A DNA stretch of 22,500 nucleotides. Origin: Theodoxus fluviatilis (lineage: Eukaryota; Mollusca; Gastropoda; Cycloneritida; Neritidae). The stretch spans positions 65,001-87,500 of the forward strand of contig JAWQFJ010020348.1 of the NCBI GenBank assembly GCA_034096865.1, given 5' to 3'. Under the pieces are notes generated by a model. It saw only the letters and a program-made list of their open reading frames with translations. It was not told the origin of the DNA and did no database searches. Below, in pieces: positions 1 through 22,500 of the stretch; the stretch's first letter is position 1, and each line of letters opens with the position of its first letter. The translations under genes and the position numbers were made by a program.

Positions 1-1135
1 TCCATCATCATCCATCATCATCCATCATCCATCATCATCCATCAATCATCCATCATCCATCATCCATCATCATCCATCATCATCCATCATCCATCCATCA
101 TGCATCCATCATCCATCAACCTCCATCATCCATCATCCATCATCAATCATCCATCATCATCCATCATCATCCATCATCCATCATCATCCATCAATCATCC
201 ATAATCCATCATGCATCCTTCATCCATCATCCATCATCCATCATCCATCATCCATCATCAATCATCCATCATCCATCAATCATCCATCAATCATCCATCA
301 ACCTCCATCATCCATCATCATCCATCATCCATCAACCTCCATCATCCATCATCATCCATCATCCATCATCCATCATCCATCAATCATCCATCAATCATCC
401 ATCAACCTCCATCATCCATCATCATCCATCATCCATCATCAATCATCCATCATCCATAATCAATCATCCATCATCCATCATCCATCATCCATCAATCATC
501 CATCAATCATCCATCATCCATCAATCATCAATCATCAATCATCCATCAATCATTAAATCATCATCAATCATCATCATCAATCATCATCAATATCCATTCA
601 TCATCAATATCAACATTCATCATCAACATTCATCAACATTCATCATCAACATCCATCAACATCCATCATCAACATTCCTCTTCATCATCAACATTCATCA
701 TCATCATCAACATTCATCAACATTATTCATCATCATTATTCATTATCATTATTCATCATCATTATTCATTATCATTATTCATCATCATTATTCATCATCA
801 TCAATAACAACATTCATCAACATTCATCAATATTCATCAACATTCATCAACATCATCATCATCATCAACAACATTCATCATCATTCATGAATATTCATTA
901 ACATTCATCAACATTCATCAACATTCATCAACATTATTCATCAACATTATTCATTATCATTATTCATCATCATTATTCATCATCAATAACAACATTCATC
1001 AACATTCATCAATAATCATCAACATTCATCAACATCATCATCATCAACAACAACATTCATCATCATTCATGAACATTCATTAACATTCATCAACATTCAT
1101 CAACATTCATCAATATTCATCATCATCATCATAAA
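1..1135. repeat. CATC/CATT simple satellite
   Basis: About 1.1 kb of low-complexity sequence. From 1 to about 545 it is built of CATC and ATC units (CATCATCCATCAT). From about 545 to 1135 it changes to CATCAACATT-type units mixed with CATTATTCATCATCATT blocks. The second half contains a higher-order duplication of about 182 bp. An open frame of His/Pro/Ser/Ile repeats through the first half is a by-product of the repeat. The array continues past the left edge of the window. Confidence 0.95.
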
Positions 1136-1298
1136 TAAAATTCATGATTGTTCAGATACGTGAAATAGTACATACCTTTTTACAAAGTTGGTTTCAAATC
1201 AAAATCGGTTATATGAAGATACGCACTCGTGCGCACAGATTACTACACAAATTGTTGTGCTATGATGTTCAGTCTGTGTTACTCATACATCTTGTACG

Positions 1299-1360
1299 CC
1301 CCCCTCCCTCCTCCCCCCCCCCTCCCTCCTCCCCCCCCCTCCCCCTCCCCCCCCCCCCCC
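1299..1360. repeat. C-rich polypyrimidine tract
   Basis: About 62 bp made of C runs and CCCTCCCTCCT blocks, partly duplicated. The opposite strand has G runs of four to ten and could form a G-quadruplex. Confidence 0.85.
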
Positions 1361-1383
1361 TTTGTGAGGTAGGGGGAAGACTG

Positions 1384-1540
1384 GACCCACCGCGTCTCCC
1401 TGTGCGATTCGTAAATGGAGAATAACTCTGGTGTTGCTCTTACTCCAGCCTTCTCCAGTGTTTTTCGGAGTCATCGGCCTCGAATAGTATAAAACAGCTG
1501 ATTGGCCATATGATTCCACTCATTCATTCATTTATTCTTA
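1384..1540 (+). mobile_element. SINE-like element, copy 1 (diverged)
   Basis: Starts GACCCACCGCGTCTCCCT and CGATTCGTAA, the same 5' block as the other copies. It ends near GATTGGCCATATGATTCC, followed by an ATTC-type tail (CATTCATTCATTTATT). The middle is the most diverged of the five copies and one arm of the 5' hairpin has decayed (AGAAT instead of CGAAT). No target-site duplication was found. Confidence 0.6.
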
Positions 1541-1634
1541 CTTTTTCTGTCATTGATGTTCATAGGAAAATAATTCCTCATCCTCCTTGTTTGCGTCCTC
1601 GCTCTCCTCGTCCATCTCACCTTCCTCCTTTTTT

Positions 1635-1799
1635 CCACCGCGTCTCCCTACGCGATTCGTAAGAGGTGAATAACTAGGGACACCGCGACTTGATTTGCGT
1701 TTACTCTAAACTGGTCTAGTGATTTTCGTGCTTAATGGCCTTACATAGCCTACACAGGTTGATAGGCCGTAAAACGCTATCCAGCTATCTGTCTATCTA
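1635..1799 (+). mobile_element. SINE-like element, copy 2 (well preserved)
   Basis: Runs from CCACCGCGTCTCCCTACGCG through GATTCGTAAGAGG, TAGGGACACCG, CTAGTGATTTTCGTGCTTAA and TTGATAGGCCGTAAAAC to a tail of ATCC/ATCT units (GCTATCTGTCTATCTAG). It shares long blocks with the copies at 10975-11124 (reverse strand), 2466-2597 and 20472-20610 (reverse strand). The 5' hairpin TCCCTA...TAGGGA is intact. Confidence 0.75.
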
Positions 1800-2465
1800 G
1801 AAATGCAAACTCTGTATGAATGACATGCGTAATAATGTAACTAGGGTACATAGCTAAACCGCGGCTTGACGCATGCGCATTGCTTCAGAACTGAGAGGAA
1901 ATATATCTGTTTCCGATCTGTACACTCACACCAATCTTTCAAAGTTTAGCAAATCCATCTGGTTTATCCTCCACGGGCAAAGCAGTAGTGATGAAGAAGG
2001 TTAACATTTCTCAACACAGTCAAAGAGTGCGCGTTCTCTTCCTTCAGGACAGCTCGCTAGCTCAAGTGATGGGATAAAGTGCTCCTTGCTGCGACTAGTC
2101 TTCACTTGTCCTGGCCAGACAGCATTCCCTGGCTTTTCCTTGCGATCTTTTCCTGCAGCACTCTGCCGTTCCCTTGGTTTTCTCCTTTACAGCGCTCTTT
2201 CTTCTTCGCAAAGGCGTACCATTGGTCTTGTCCACCACAACGCTTCCTCACTCTTCACTACAACACTTGGTATGCGCCATCCACTATCACAATGCAAAGT
2301 AGACTGCTCCCTAAATGTTCTCTGCTACTGCAATGCATGTATATCCTACATCACAATGCTTCATTGCTTTCATCTTCTACTAATAGGCATCTTCTACTGT
2401 CGCTCTCTTCCCCTGCAATATGAACATTTTCATCCTCCATCCTTCTGTGACAAGGTGTAGACACA

Positions 2466-2597
2466 GACCCACCGCGTTTCCCAACACGATTCGTAAGAGG
2501 CGAATGACTAGGGAAACCGAGACTGGACTGCTCTTACATTGCCTACAAATGTTGAGACTTAAAACATCCCCTCAATTATTCATTGATTAATTGATTC
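2466..2597 (+). mobile_element. SINE-like element, copy 3 (internal deletion)
   Basis: Begins GACCCACCGCGTTTCCCAAC and keeps GATTCGTAAGAGGCGAAT and CTAGGGAAACCGAGACT. It lacks roughly 45 bp of the central region compared with copy 2, then resumes at CTTACATTGCCTACAAATG. It ends in an ATTC/ATTG tail (TTATTCATTGATTAATTGAT). Confidence 0.7.
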
Positions 2598-2599
2598 CT

Positions 2600-3050
2600 C
2601 ACGATAGTACACTTCCTCTCTTCATCTCTACGACCCAGCAGTGCTTATCAACACATATTCTGCCATGTTCCTTTACTGCATTTACTCGCCTTCTTGCTAT
2701 TTTCTTCTGCAGTTTCCTCTCTCTGTGCTGTACTTCAAAGTTCCTTTGCTAGCTTCTTCAACTAGTTCTAGTGTACACTATTTTTTGTACTTCAGCTCTT
2801 CTTTGATATCTTCAGTTCTTTTTTATCTTCTATTTCAGTGTCCTATCTCTCCTTTGTATTTGAACGCTTTTTCGCTAGCTTCATCTGCAGAGTTCCAACT
2901 CTCCTGGTCCTCACCACTTCCGAGGATTCTACTTCAGAGTTTCATTTCTCTCATTTACTACTGACTACTCCTACGCTATCCCCGAGTGTAGTGTTTCACT
3001 CTTCTCCACCTCTGCATCTTTCCTTTGATCTTTTTCCACAACAGCAGTGC
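2600..3050. repeat. Pyrimidine-rich degenerate repeat region
   Basis: TTC/CTT-rich sequence with recurring motifs such as GCTAGCTTC, ACTTCA and CTGCAG but no clear period. Short open frames cross it, giving low-complexity Ser/Leu/Phe-rich peptides; I see no gene. The adjoining stretch 1800-2465 is similar in its right part and holds nothing I recognise. Confidence 0.35.
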
Positions 3051-3180
3051 TGGGCAGGGCAGCATCTGCAGATAATACCTGATCCAATGTTTGCCCAAAT
3101 GATTTTGTATTGCTTTAACCGATAAACACTATTTCATTCTTATTTCAATTGTGATCAAGTCAAAATCTTACTAAAAACCT

Positions 3181-3435
3181 GTGTTCTCAAAGTCAGGTGA
3201 CCAGCACCTGCTTTATTGCATTCTTTCTTGATAGTTACTGGCCCTGGAAAGTGTAGTTAATCTTATCGATGCCTTCGAGGTCTTGCCGACTCTGCCACCA
3301 AATCGACAAAAGCGCGACCGGAGTCAGCAAGAACCTTGACGGCGTCAGCAAGAACCTTGACGGGCCCTTGCAGGACCACCAGTTATCAAGTAAGAGTGCA
3401 ATAAGTCGGGTGCTGGTCACCTCATTTGAGAACAT
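3181..3435. mobile_element. Foldback MITE-like element
   Basis: A 255-bp element with long inverted ends. The left arm (3181 to about 3245) reads GTGTTCTCAAA, AGGTGACCAGCACC, TTATTGCA, TTGATA. The reverse complement of the right arm (about 3372 to 3435) reads ATGTTCTCAAA, AGGTGACCAGCACC, TTATTGCA, TTGATA. The arms align over about 60 bp with scattered mismatches. ACCT flanks both sides (3177-3180 and 3436-3439), a possible 4-bp target-site duplication. The centre contains a 21-bp unit, GTCAGCAAGAACCTTGACGG, present twice in tandem. No transposase is encoded, so it would be non-autonomous. Confidence 0.75.
3323..3364 (+). repeat. 21-bp unit, two tandem copies
   Basis: GTCAGCAAGAACCTTGACGG plus one base, at 3323-3343 and 3344-3364, within the centre of the foldback element. 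The two copies differ only at the last base. Confidence 0.9.
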
Positions 3436-3724
3436 ACCTTATTGTGCCTGACCCCGGGACTCCATATTGTTGTATGACTAAAAACCTTTAAGTAATAAAC
3501 ATGTTCTCATAAATCACGTTGGCTTCTTATTGATTTTCTGGGAGTGTAAAGTGTACAGTTTTGTGCAGCCATATGGGAGCGGAGAATAACTGTAATAACA
3601 ATGCATACTACTCTTTTGTAGTAATCAATATAAAATATTTCTCTGAATTCTCTAAAAGAGTGTAGACGGGCAAACCATCACCTCATACAAATATACAAGA
3701 AAGAATTCATCGAATGAACCCAGT

Positions 3725-3730
3725 TTTATT
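3725..3730 (-). terminator. Candidate distal polyadenylation signal
   Basis: AATAAA on the minus strand, followed within about 35 nt by a T/G-rich stretch (TTCTTGTATATTTGTATGAG). It is the last such hexamer before the foldback element and would give a 3' UTR of about 3.3 kb. Confidence 0.35.
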
Positions 3731-4882
3731 ATTTTCATTAATGAATGTACAACTGCAGGCATGTTTGCCAATGCTTCAGTATATTACACTACAGTGATAT
3801 ACACAGTAGTAAACATGATAATGGAATGAAGACAACAACGCAGGCATTCGAATCGTAACGAGAAATGACAGTTAGCCGTACATCAATCTACATATTCCAT
3901 TCACTCTGTAGTTCATAGCAAAGGTGAAGTAATAGACGAAATCATCAAATTATCATGCACTTACTTACAGATTCTGTACAATGGGCGTTAGACATGATTT
4001 CCAGTCTTTATCCGATGTAGAATGCATGCCTAATGGTCTAACTATTTATGTTTCAATTTCTAGGTTCGTTTGAAGAAAAGAATTAGCATCAAGTACGTAA
4101 CATAAAACATGTTTAGATGCTCGTTGTAACTGATTTAACCAGCCACAATACACTCATAACAGACTGTCTGTAAGATGGATATTTTACATACTTGTGCAAC
4201 ACTAGCAAGATGACTTTTCAAAAACAAGATGTTCAGAGGAGACCTGACAATATCAACACGAAAAACTGCCAGAATAATTGAACTGCACAGTCATTTAAAA
4301 GGCAAAATCAACTCAAACACGAACATATTATACGTTGATGATGAGTAACGCTCTTTCCATATCTGGTATGGAAAATTCATTGAGGGTAAATAACTGTTTT
4401 AATGCATTTATTAAGAATGGCGATGCGAAATAATGCACTAACATAGAAATAAATACTGGGTGCACATAGTGATCATTGCCAAGGCAAAATTTGGCAAACT
4501 CCAATGCTGGAAAAATAGCTTTTGTGAATGCAATAAATGTATGTACAGAAAAGTGAACATAAAAAGAGCACGGGAATTAAGATGATGGGAAAATCGTATA
4601 TAAATGTTTCCATTTCTGTGTTGTAGGTGGTGTTGACTGCATTGACGACTAGGAGCTATTTAAGGGCAGACAGGTAAGTGGATAAATATCAAAGAGCAAT
4701 CCCCTCAAATCACACAGCACTGATGTCCACTTGCATAGGATTCCAGGAATGTAGAAATACTGTACCCCTTCACAGCAAAGCTCCCAGTGGCTATTCGTTC
4801 ATTGAATTCTTAGGATATATTCTAACTATAGCTTTCTTCTTTCAAAAAGTGAAGACATGATTTCATTCAAGCCTGTGTGGTT

Positions 4883-4888
4883 TTTATT
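4883..4888 (-). terminator. Candidate proximal polyadenylation signal
   Basis: AATAAA on the minus strand about 2.2 kb past the plexin stop codon. The downstream sequence has only a modest T-rich element, so it is an alternative to the distal candidate at 3725-3730. A third hexamer is at 4407-4412. Confidence 0.25.
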
Positions 4889-7049
4889 TGAACCTGTAGC
4901 ACAAATTCGATGACTTATAGAAACATAATACAATGCATGCACTTTATGACCAATCATTGAATAATAATGCAATATTGAAGTTGAATACATTGGAAGAAGC
5001 TCATCATAGCGCTGGAAAATCACAAACAACAAGCCCATAGTGCTGTCAAAGACAGCGACGCCTTCAACTCCACCCCAAATATCACCCAGTTGCTTCTCTC
5101 TACACCTAGCACTAATAGCACATTACTGTGGATTTCACACAAAGACTTCCACTCCAGAGTTGGCAAGGGATTTCTAGTCTGCTATGTTGTTACAAGGCAA
5201 TGGAGAGAAAGGTACAATATCTTTACACAAGGTATGAAAGACACACGGTCAGCAAGATCAATGATTAGCACCATCACAATTCAAGAACTAAAACCGTGGA
5301 CCCTAAACGCTCTTGGGCTCTCATCTGCTTGACCAAAACAAATTCATTCAATCATTACTGCTAACATCCAGTGAAGTGGTGGATATCATCTACTTGACTG
5401 GCTAATTCCCACAGCTACAGAATCAACATTCAAAAAGACTGACCTAGCATTGTTTCCTTTACTGAGGAGGTTACGGTGTAAAGTCTGCACGACATTTTCT
5501 ACTCATAAATCAGTCTTGACATACAAAACCTAGTTAGTGCATTGTTTCCAACCAATGACAAAAGGCACTATACCAGCCAATGACATTTTCCTTTTGAGCA
5601 ATATTATTGCACATACCATGCGTATCTGAATCATGATCGAGTAAAACACGTCGACTCCTAGTGAAAAACGTCACTCACCAGATGTTATGTCATGAGTGAA
5701 ATAAATAATAACCCAGTGTCTTTATCGACTGTATCACTAGAGTTACTCATACAAGTAATACACCATACAAGCTGACATACTGTTATCACCATTTGTAAGA
5801 TTCTTAGAAATGTAGTCTTGATTGGCAAATGTTCAGTTAAACAACAATGTCAGGAAACGCGAAGACGAATGATGCTGTACAAATTGGACGTGGGATCAGT
5901 TCAGATTTCATGGTGAGTTGACATCTTGGATTTCATGCTTGGCTTACCATCAATGCATCTTTTCATGATGGCCGAGTTGCTCCTTCAAGTCTTGATAAAG
6001 TGTAGACAAACATCAAGTCACTGGTATCTCATGCACGTGGAAGCCGATGAGAGATACAACACGGTAATTATTCAAGCACAGATTCCAAAGAGAATAAAAG
6101 TAGACATCATTCAAACCAAATTTCTCGGAGCAGGGTAGCAAGTGTGCAGACCTCCAAGGACAGTCCTGTGATATATTTCCTTGGGCGTTACTTGTATACT
6201 CAAGTACTTTTGCACAATGAATAGTTCCGTCCGCTAACACATGTTCATATCCTTGCAAGAACAGCACAACAGTTAGTTATGCAACAAACAAAACAAGCAT
6301 CAGGTTTCCCACAACAATATTCTGGGACCACACTTCTCATGATGCATACAAGTATGCCTTCTACTGTGCTATGTCTCTGTCACTGCACACATCCAGGGAG
6401 TCTCTCTAGTTTTAACTGAAGTATCTTGCGCTTCAATATTTTTCGCGTTTGGAAGACAGGAAAGGCTGACCAATTGATCTCGTATGGAGACCATCAGGTT
6501 GGGGCTATTATCTCTTGCCACACACACTGGTTGGTGCTCTTGAACTGGCAACCTCATTGCACAATAATAAAAGTCACGCAGGGCAGTCTGGTGCCTTGCT
6601 TTAGGATGCTTATGTCATGTGTCTGCCATTTCTCTGCAACTTTGTAAATAAAGCTCCTCATTCAGTCCACACATAGGATATCTGCACAGATTATTTTGAG
6701 TTTCTTAAATCCGAGCATCTGCATCCACCAATGAATCATCTTCCAGACGACAATCCAAATAATATTCCTGGCGTTGCGCCACACTAATTAATGTGTACAC
6801 TGCAGCTTCTTTTGGCATGATATATCTGTACTCAATGTACACGCAGTCCTGACTGTTGCAGACAGCACAGTAATCCTCACCGAAAACGGGTGCTGGAAAA
6901 AGCAAACCTGGTGCAGGCAGGCTGAAAGAAAGGCTGAGGCCAGGACCAGAAGGCAGCCATCTGCAAAGGCGCCCTGCCTGGTTCAGGTGTGCAGCTCTGC
7001 GGCCCGTCTGGGCGTTGAGCTCTTCAAGGTCGGAGTGTGAGGTCGAAGG

Positions 7050-20106
<13,057 letters not shown>

Positions 20107-20199
20107 CTGCAATGAAGCAAGGCAGCGTGCAGATAGGACACTGTCCAAGTCAAAAGAAAAGTTGCAACATATTTATGCAGACTCAAATCTTCTTCCCTT

Positions 20200-20460
20200 C
20201 CTCCCATTCCCCACTCCCACCCCTACCCTCCACCCCCACAACCCTTCTCCCGTCACATGTGACGCTACGGCTATTTTTTCCCTTACCTCTCATTCTCTTT
20301 TCGGAACATTGTACTAGGTGGCATAGAGCTGCGCCTGTCGTGTTTCACATTCCCCCAGTTGTTCATATCGGCCCTTCACGGAGCCAGTTTAACAAAGAAA
20401 AGTGCGGGAAGTGGAAGGGAGGAAGGAAGAAGGGAGGAAGGAAGAAGGGTGGATGGTGGT
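20200..20460. repeat. Purine/pyrimidine-rich tracts
   Basis: A C/T-rich stretch (about 20195-20250) and a GGAAGAAGG-type purine repeat (about 20404-20455) flank ordinary sequence. The purine repeat adjoins the tail end of the SINE-like copy at 20472-20610. Confidence 0.6.
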
Positions 20461-20471
20461 GGGGGATGACT

Positions 20472-20610
20472 AACTGATGAAGCTTTACGGCGTATCAGAC
20501 TTTGAAGGCTGTGTATGGCTTTTGATCACGAAATCCTTAGATCAAGTCAAGTATCGATCTCCCTATTTATTCGCTTTATACGAATCGCAAAAGGGAGACG
20601 CGTTGGGTCT
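20472..20610 (-). mobile_element. SINE-like element, copy 5
   Basis: Minus-strand copy: GACCCAACGCGTCTCCCTTT, GCGATTCGTATAAAGCGAAT, AAATAGGGAGATCG, then AGCCTTCAAAGTCTGATACG and CCGTAAAGC. It keeps the 5' ATTCG...CGAAT stem with compensated spacing. The tail is degraded and merges with the GGAAGAAGG-type purine repeat at about 20404-20455. It lies upstream of the first plexin exon seen, presumably in an intron. Confidence 0.75.
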
Positions 20611-22500
20611 ATTTTAACGGAGAACACGAAGCAGAAGAGATGTAACTTAAGATTGTAAAATGAAGAAATTAAAGTATTCGAGCAGCTTAGAACTAATAGC
20701 TCATGGCTGAGTATTAATCACCAAACAAACATCAGGTCTCCAATGGACCGACGCAATGCCATTCAAGTCTGCATGAAACGCTCAGCAAAGAAAGTCACCG
20801 ATCAAACAAGTAAATCAAAATCCCGACTTCAGGCTTTCCAGCAAGTAAACGGGCACCAACTTCTGCGAGGGAAATTTCACAGCTTTGTTCACATTTGTAA
20901 AACAGCTAATTACTAGCATACCGTCGTCACAGCCAACATTCAACATAGTGGTCACAGGTTCTTTACAAGACCTTAACTAACCAGCTGACCTAAGACCTCT
21001 TTGAAGCACATCTTTTAAAGATGTTCCAACCGTAGGTAAGGACGCCGCTGCTGTGGCGAAATCAAGGGGAATACAGAGACCTGTGCCAGGCTGTGGCGGG
21101 CTGGGGTCACAGAGGATCCTGCAGAAGGGAGTCCTTCTTGTTGATCCAGACTGGAGTCCCGCAGCTCGAACCCCAAGCCAAACACTGCTCCATCCGCCAC
21201 AAGTGCCCGTGTGTGCTTTCCCCGTAATGGGAGCACCAGCGCCCAGATAATTGAAATTGAAGAGCAGGAGGCCCTCCAGAATGCTCTGTTTTACATTTGT
21301 CAGAATTCCCAGCCGCGTGGTCAAAGAAAGGCAGCGCTTAAACGGCCATAGAGTATTGATTATTCACTGCAAAGCAGTGCTTTATTTTGACAAATAGGAT
21401 TTCAACATTGCACAGACTTCAAATATTTGACGTGGTTTCTGAAAGCAAACAAAACCCCTCCCGTACCAGTAACGACTTCCCATTCAATTCAAGATTGGAA
21501 CCAATAAATGTAGCCTTAAACTCAAAAAGCGTCTGCGAATAGGATGAGGAAAAAAATGAAGCAAAAACTAAATGCAAAACTTTTAATTGCTTCAATGACT
21601 TTTAGAAGAAATATCTCAAACATGAACCCGAATGCTAGCCACGACTCAGGCCGGGCAATCTCAAACTTCAAAAAGCAATTCTCTGCAAAGCGTGCATAAA
21701 GAAGAGGAGAAAATGGAAAAGAAACAAGCCGAGAGACGATCTGACAAGAACATCACAGGAGGATGAAAACGTTCATGGTGACTATTGATCGTCTGGCATG
21801 GAGAGCCGAGGCCGCGACAGAGAAAAACCTGCGCGAGCAAAACTGTTTACAGTGCATCGCTAGAGGCATGATTTACGTGGCTTTTTTGTGTGTCTGTGGC
21901 TAAGTACTTCAGCAGCAACAATAGCTGTGCGTCAAAGCGGTGATTAAAACATGTCATGGCTGGTGACAATGACGTTAAAAAAAACCACGATGCGTTAGAA
22001 GTCGCCATGAACAGAAGCAATGCCCTTCACAGCAAAAACGACTTACTGCACTCCCCTGCTAGAAAAGGTCTCAATAACTAATCTAAAAGTTAGGAAGCGC
22101 ATCCGTGCAGAGCAGTGTTACGTCGTAGTGGACAATGCTTGCCTGGCTAGGCACACATCACAACTGCATTGGACATTCACCAAAGTAAGCTCTGGACATA
22201 TCACGCCAGAGGAACACGGAGCTTGCTTCTCTCGGAGAAGTTTAATCTTTTATGGACTTCTATAAACCCATCTCCACATATATTTTCACATCAATAGCCG
22301 CAGGACATAACTATGGCAGCGCAAGAGATGTAGTCCCCGATTAGATTTCCACACTGGACCGTCGATCTTCGAAAGCATTCAAACACTGCCTACAATCGAA
22401 AGAAATGAAAAACTGCCATATTCATTGGCTTCATTTTGGCTGTGATGTAGGATAAGGCATAATGACGGCGACGACGGTGATGATGACGGTGATCATGATG
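20611..22500. other. Presumed plexin intron, no exon recognised
   Basis: No sequence matching the preceding plexin exon (start of the Rho-binding domain or first GAP half) was found on the minus strand. A GC-richer pocket at about 21040-21250 is open in several frames but shows no plexin motif. The last 40 bases begin a GATGACGGT-type simple repeat. The upstream plexin exons are probably beyond the right edge. Confidence 0.5.

Larger units (their letters stand above)
3711..7049 (-). other. Probable plexin 3' UTR and flank
   Basis: Sequence downstream of the plexin stop. It has no recognisable exon and is free of the simple repeats and mobile-element copies that fill the rest of the window, which fits a long transcribed 3' UTR. 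Three AATAAA hexamers on the minus strand could end the transcript (4883-4888, 4407-4412, 3725-3730). The last is followed by a T/G-rich stretch and lies just before the repeat-rich intergenic DNA. Which of these is used, and whether the UTR is continuous, cannot be decided from sequence. Short ORFs on both strands here look like chance. Confidence 0.45.

Noticed and set aside
211..459. Open frame rich in His, Pro, Ser and Ile
   Set aside because: It is a translation of the CATC satellite; the repeat lacks stops in this frame, and nothing else supports a gene.
2079..3125. Overlapping plus-strand frames of about 95 to 124 codons
   Set aside because: Low-complexity Ser/Leu/Phe peptides from pyrimidine-rich sequence, with no domain and repeats on both sides.
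20977..21324. 115-codon minus-strand frame in a GC-richer pocket
   Set aside because: No plexin motif or other domain recognised; several frames are open at once, as expected from composition. It could not be placed as the missing upstream exon.

Overview
This is a piece of an animal genome, not a bacterial one. The only gene I can demonstrate is split into eight coding exons on the minus strand, each bounded by AG acceptors and GT donors and separated by introns of 0.7 to 3.3 kb. The rest is AT-rich, repeat-laden non-coding DNA. Very long CT/GA microsatellites, CATC-type satellite, SINE-like elements and small foldback elements suggest a lophotrochozoan, perhaps a marine mollusc. That placement is an impression, not something the sequence proves.

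The gene is the 3' end of a class A plexin, a semaphorin receptor. Reading right to left, the exons lie at 19942-20106, 17801-17889, 14430-14513, 12082-12242, 11214-11361, 10210-10350, 8697-8771 and 7050-7163. They splice in frame into 324 residues plus a stop. The protein runs from the end of the Rho-GTPase-binding domain through the second half (C2) of the intracellular Ras/Rap-GAP domain. The signature [19 protein letters not shown] is essentially the class A plexin sequence. Earlier exons (sema, PSI, IPT, transmembrane and first GAP segments) would lie beyond position 22500; I found none of them between 20107 and 22500. A long 3' UTR probably runs leftward from 7049, with AATAAA signals at 4883-4888, 4407-4412 and 3725-3730.

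The left end (1-3700) is intergenic repeat DNA: a 1.1 kb CATC/CATT satellite with a 182-bp higher-order duplication, a polypyrimidine tract, three same-strand copies of a SINE-like family, a pyrimidine-rich stretch, and a 255-bp foldback (MITE-like) element. The introns carry two more SINE-like copies (one with a perfect 16-bp target-site duplication), a tRNA-derived SINE relic, a 128-bp A-tailed insertion, a five-copy perfect 38-bp tandem repeat, a 462-bp CT array next to a 3' splice site, a GA array, G-rich tracts, poly-C runs and a compound GGAC/22-bp/CAGA array.

I see no novel multi-gene system. The most interesting objects are the roughly 140-bp SINE-like family with two conserved hairpins and a tetranucleotide tail, and the foldback element at 3181-3435.
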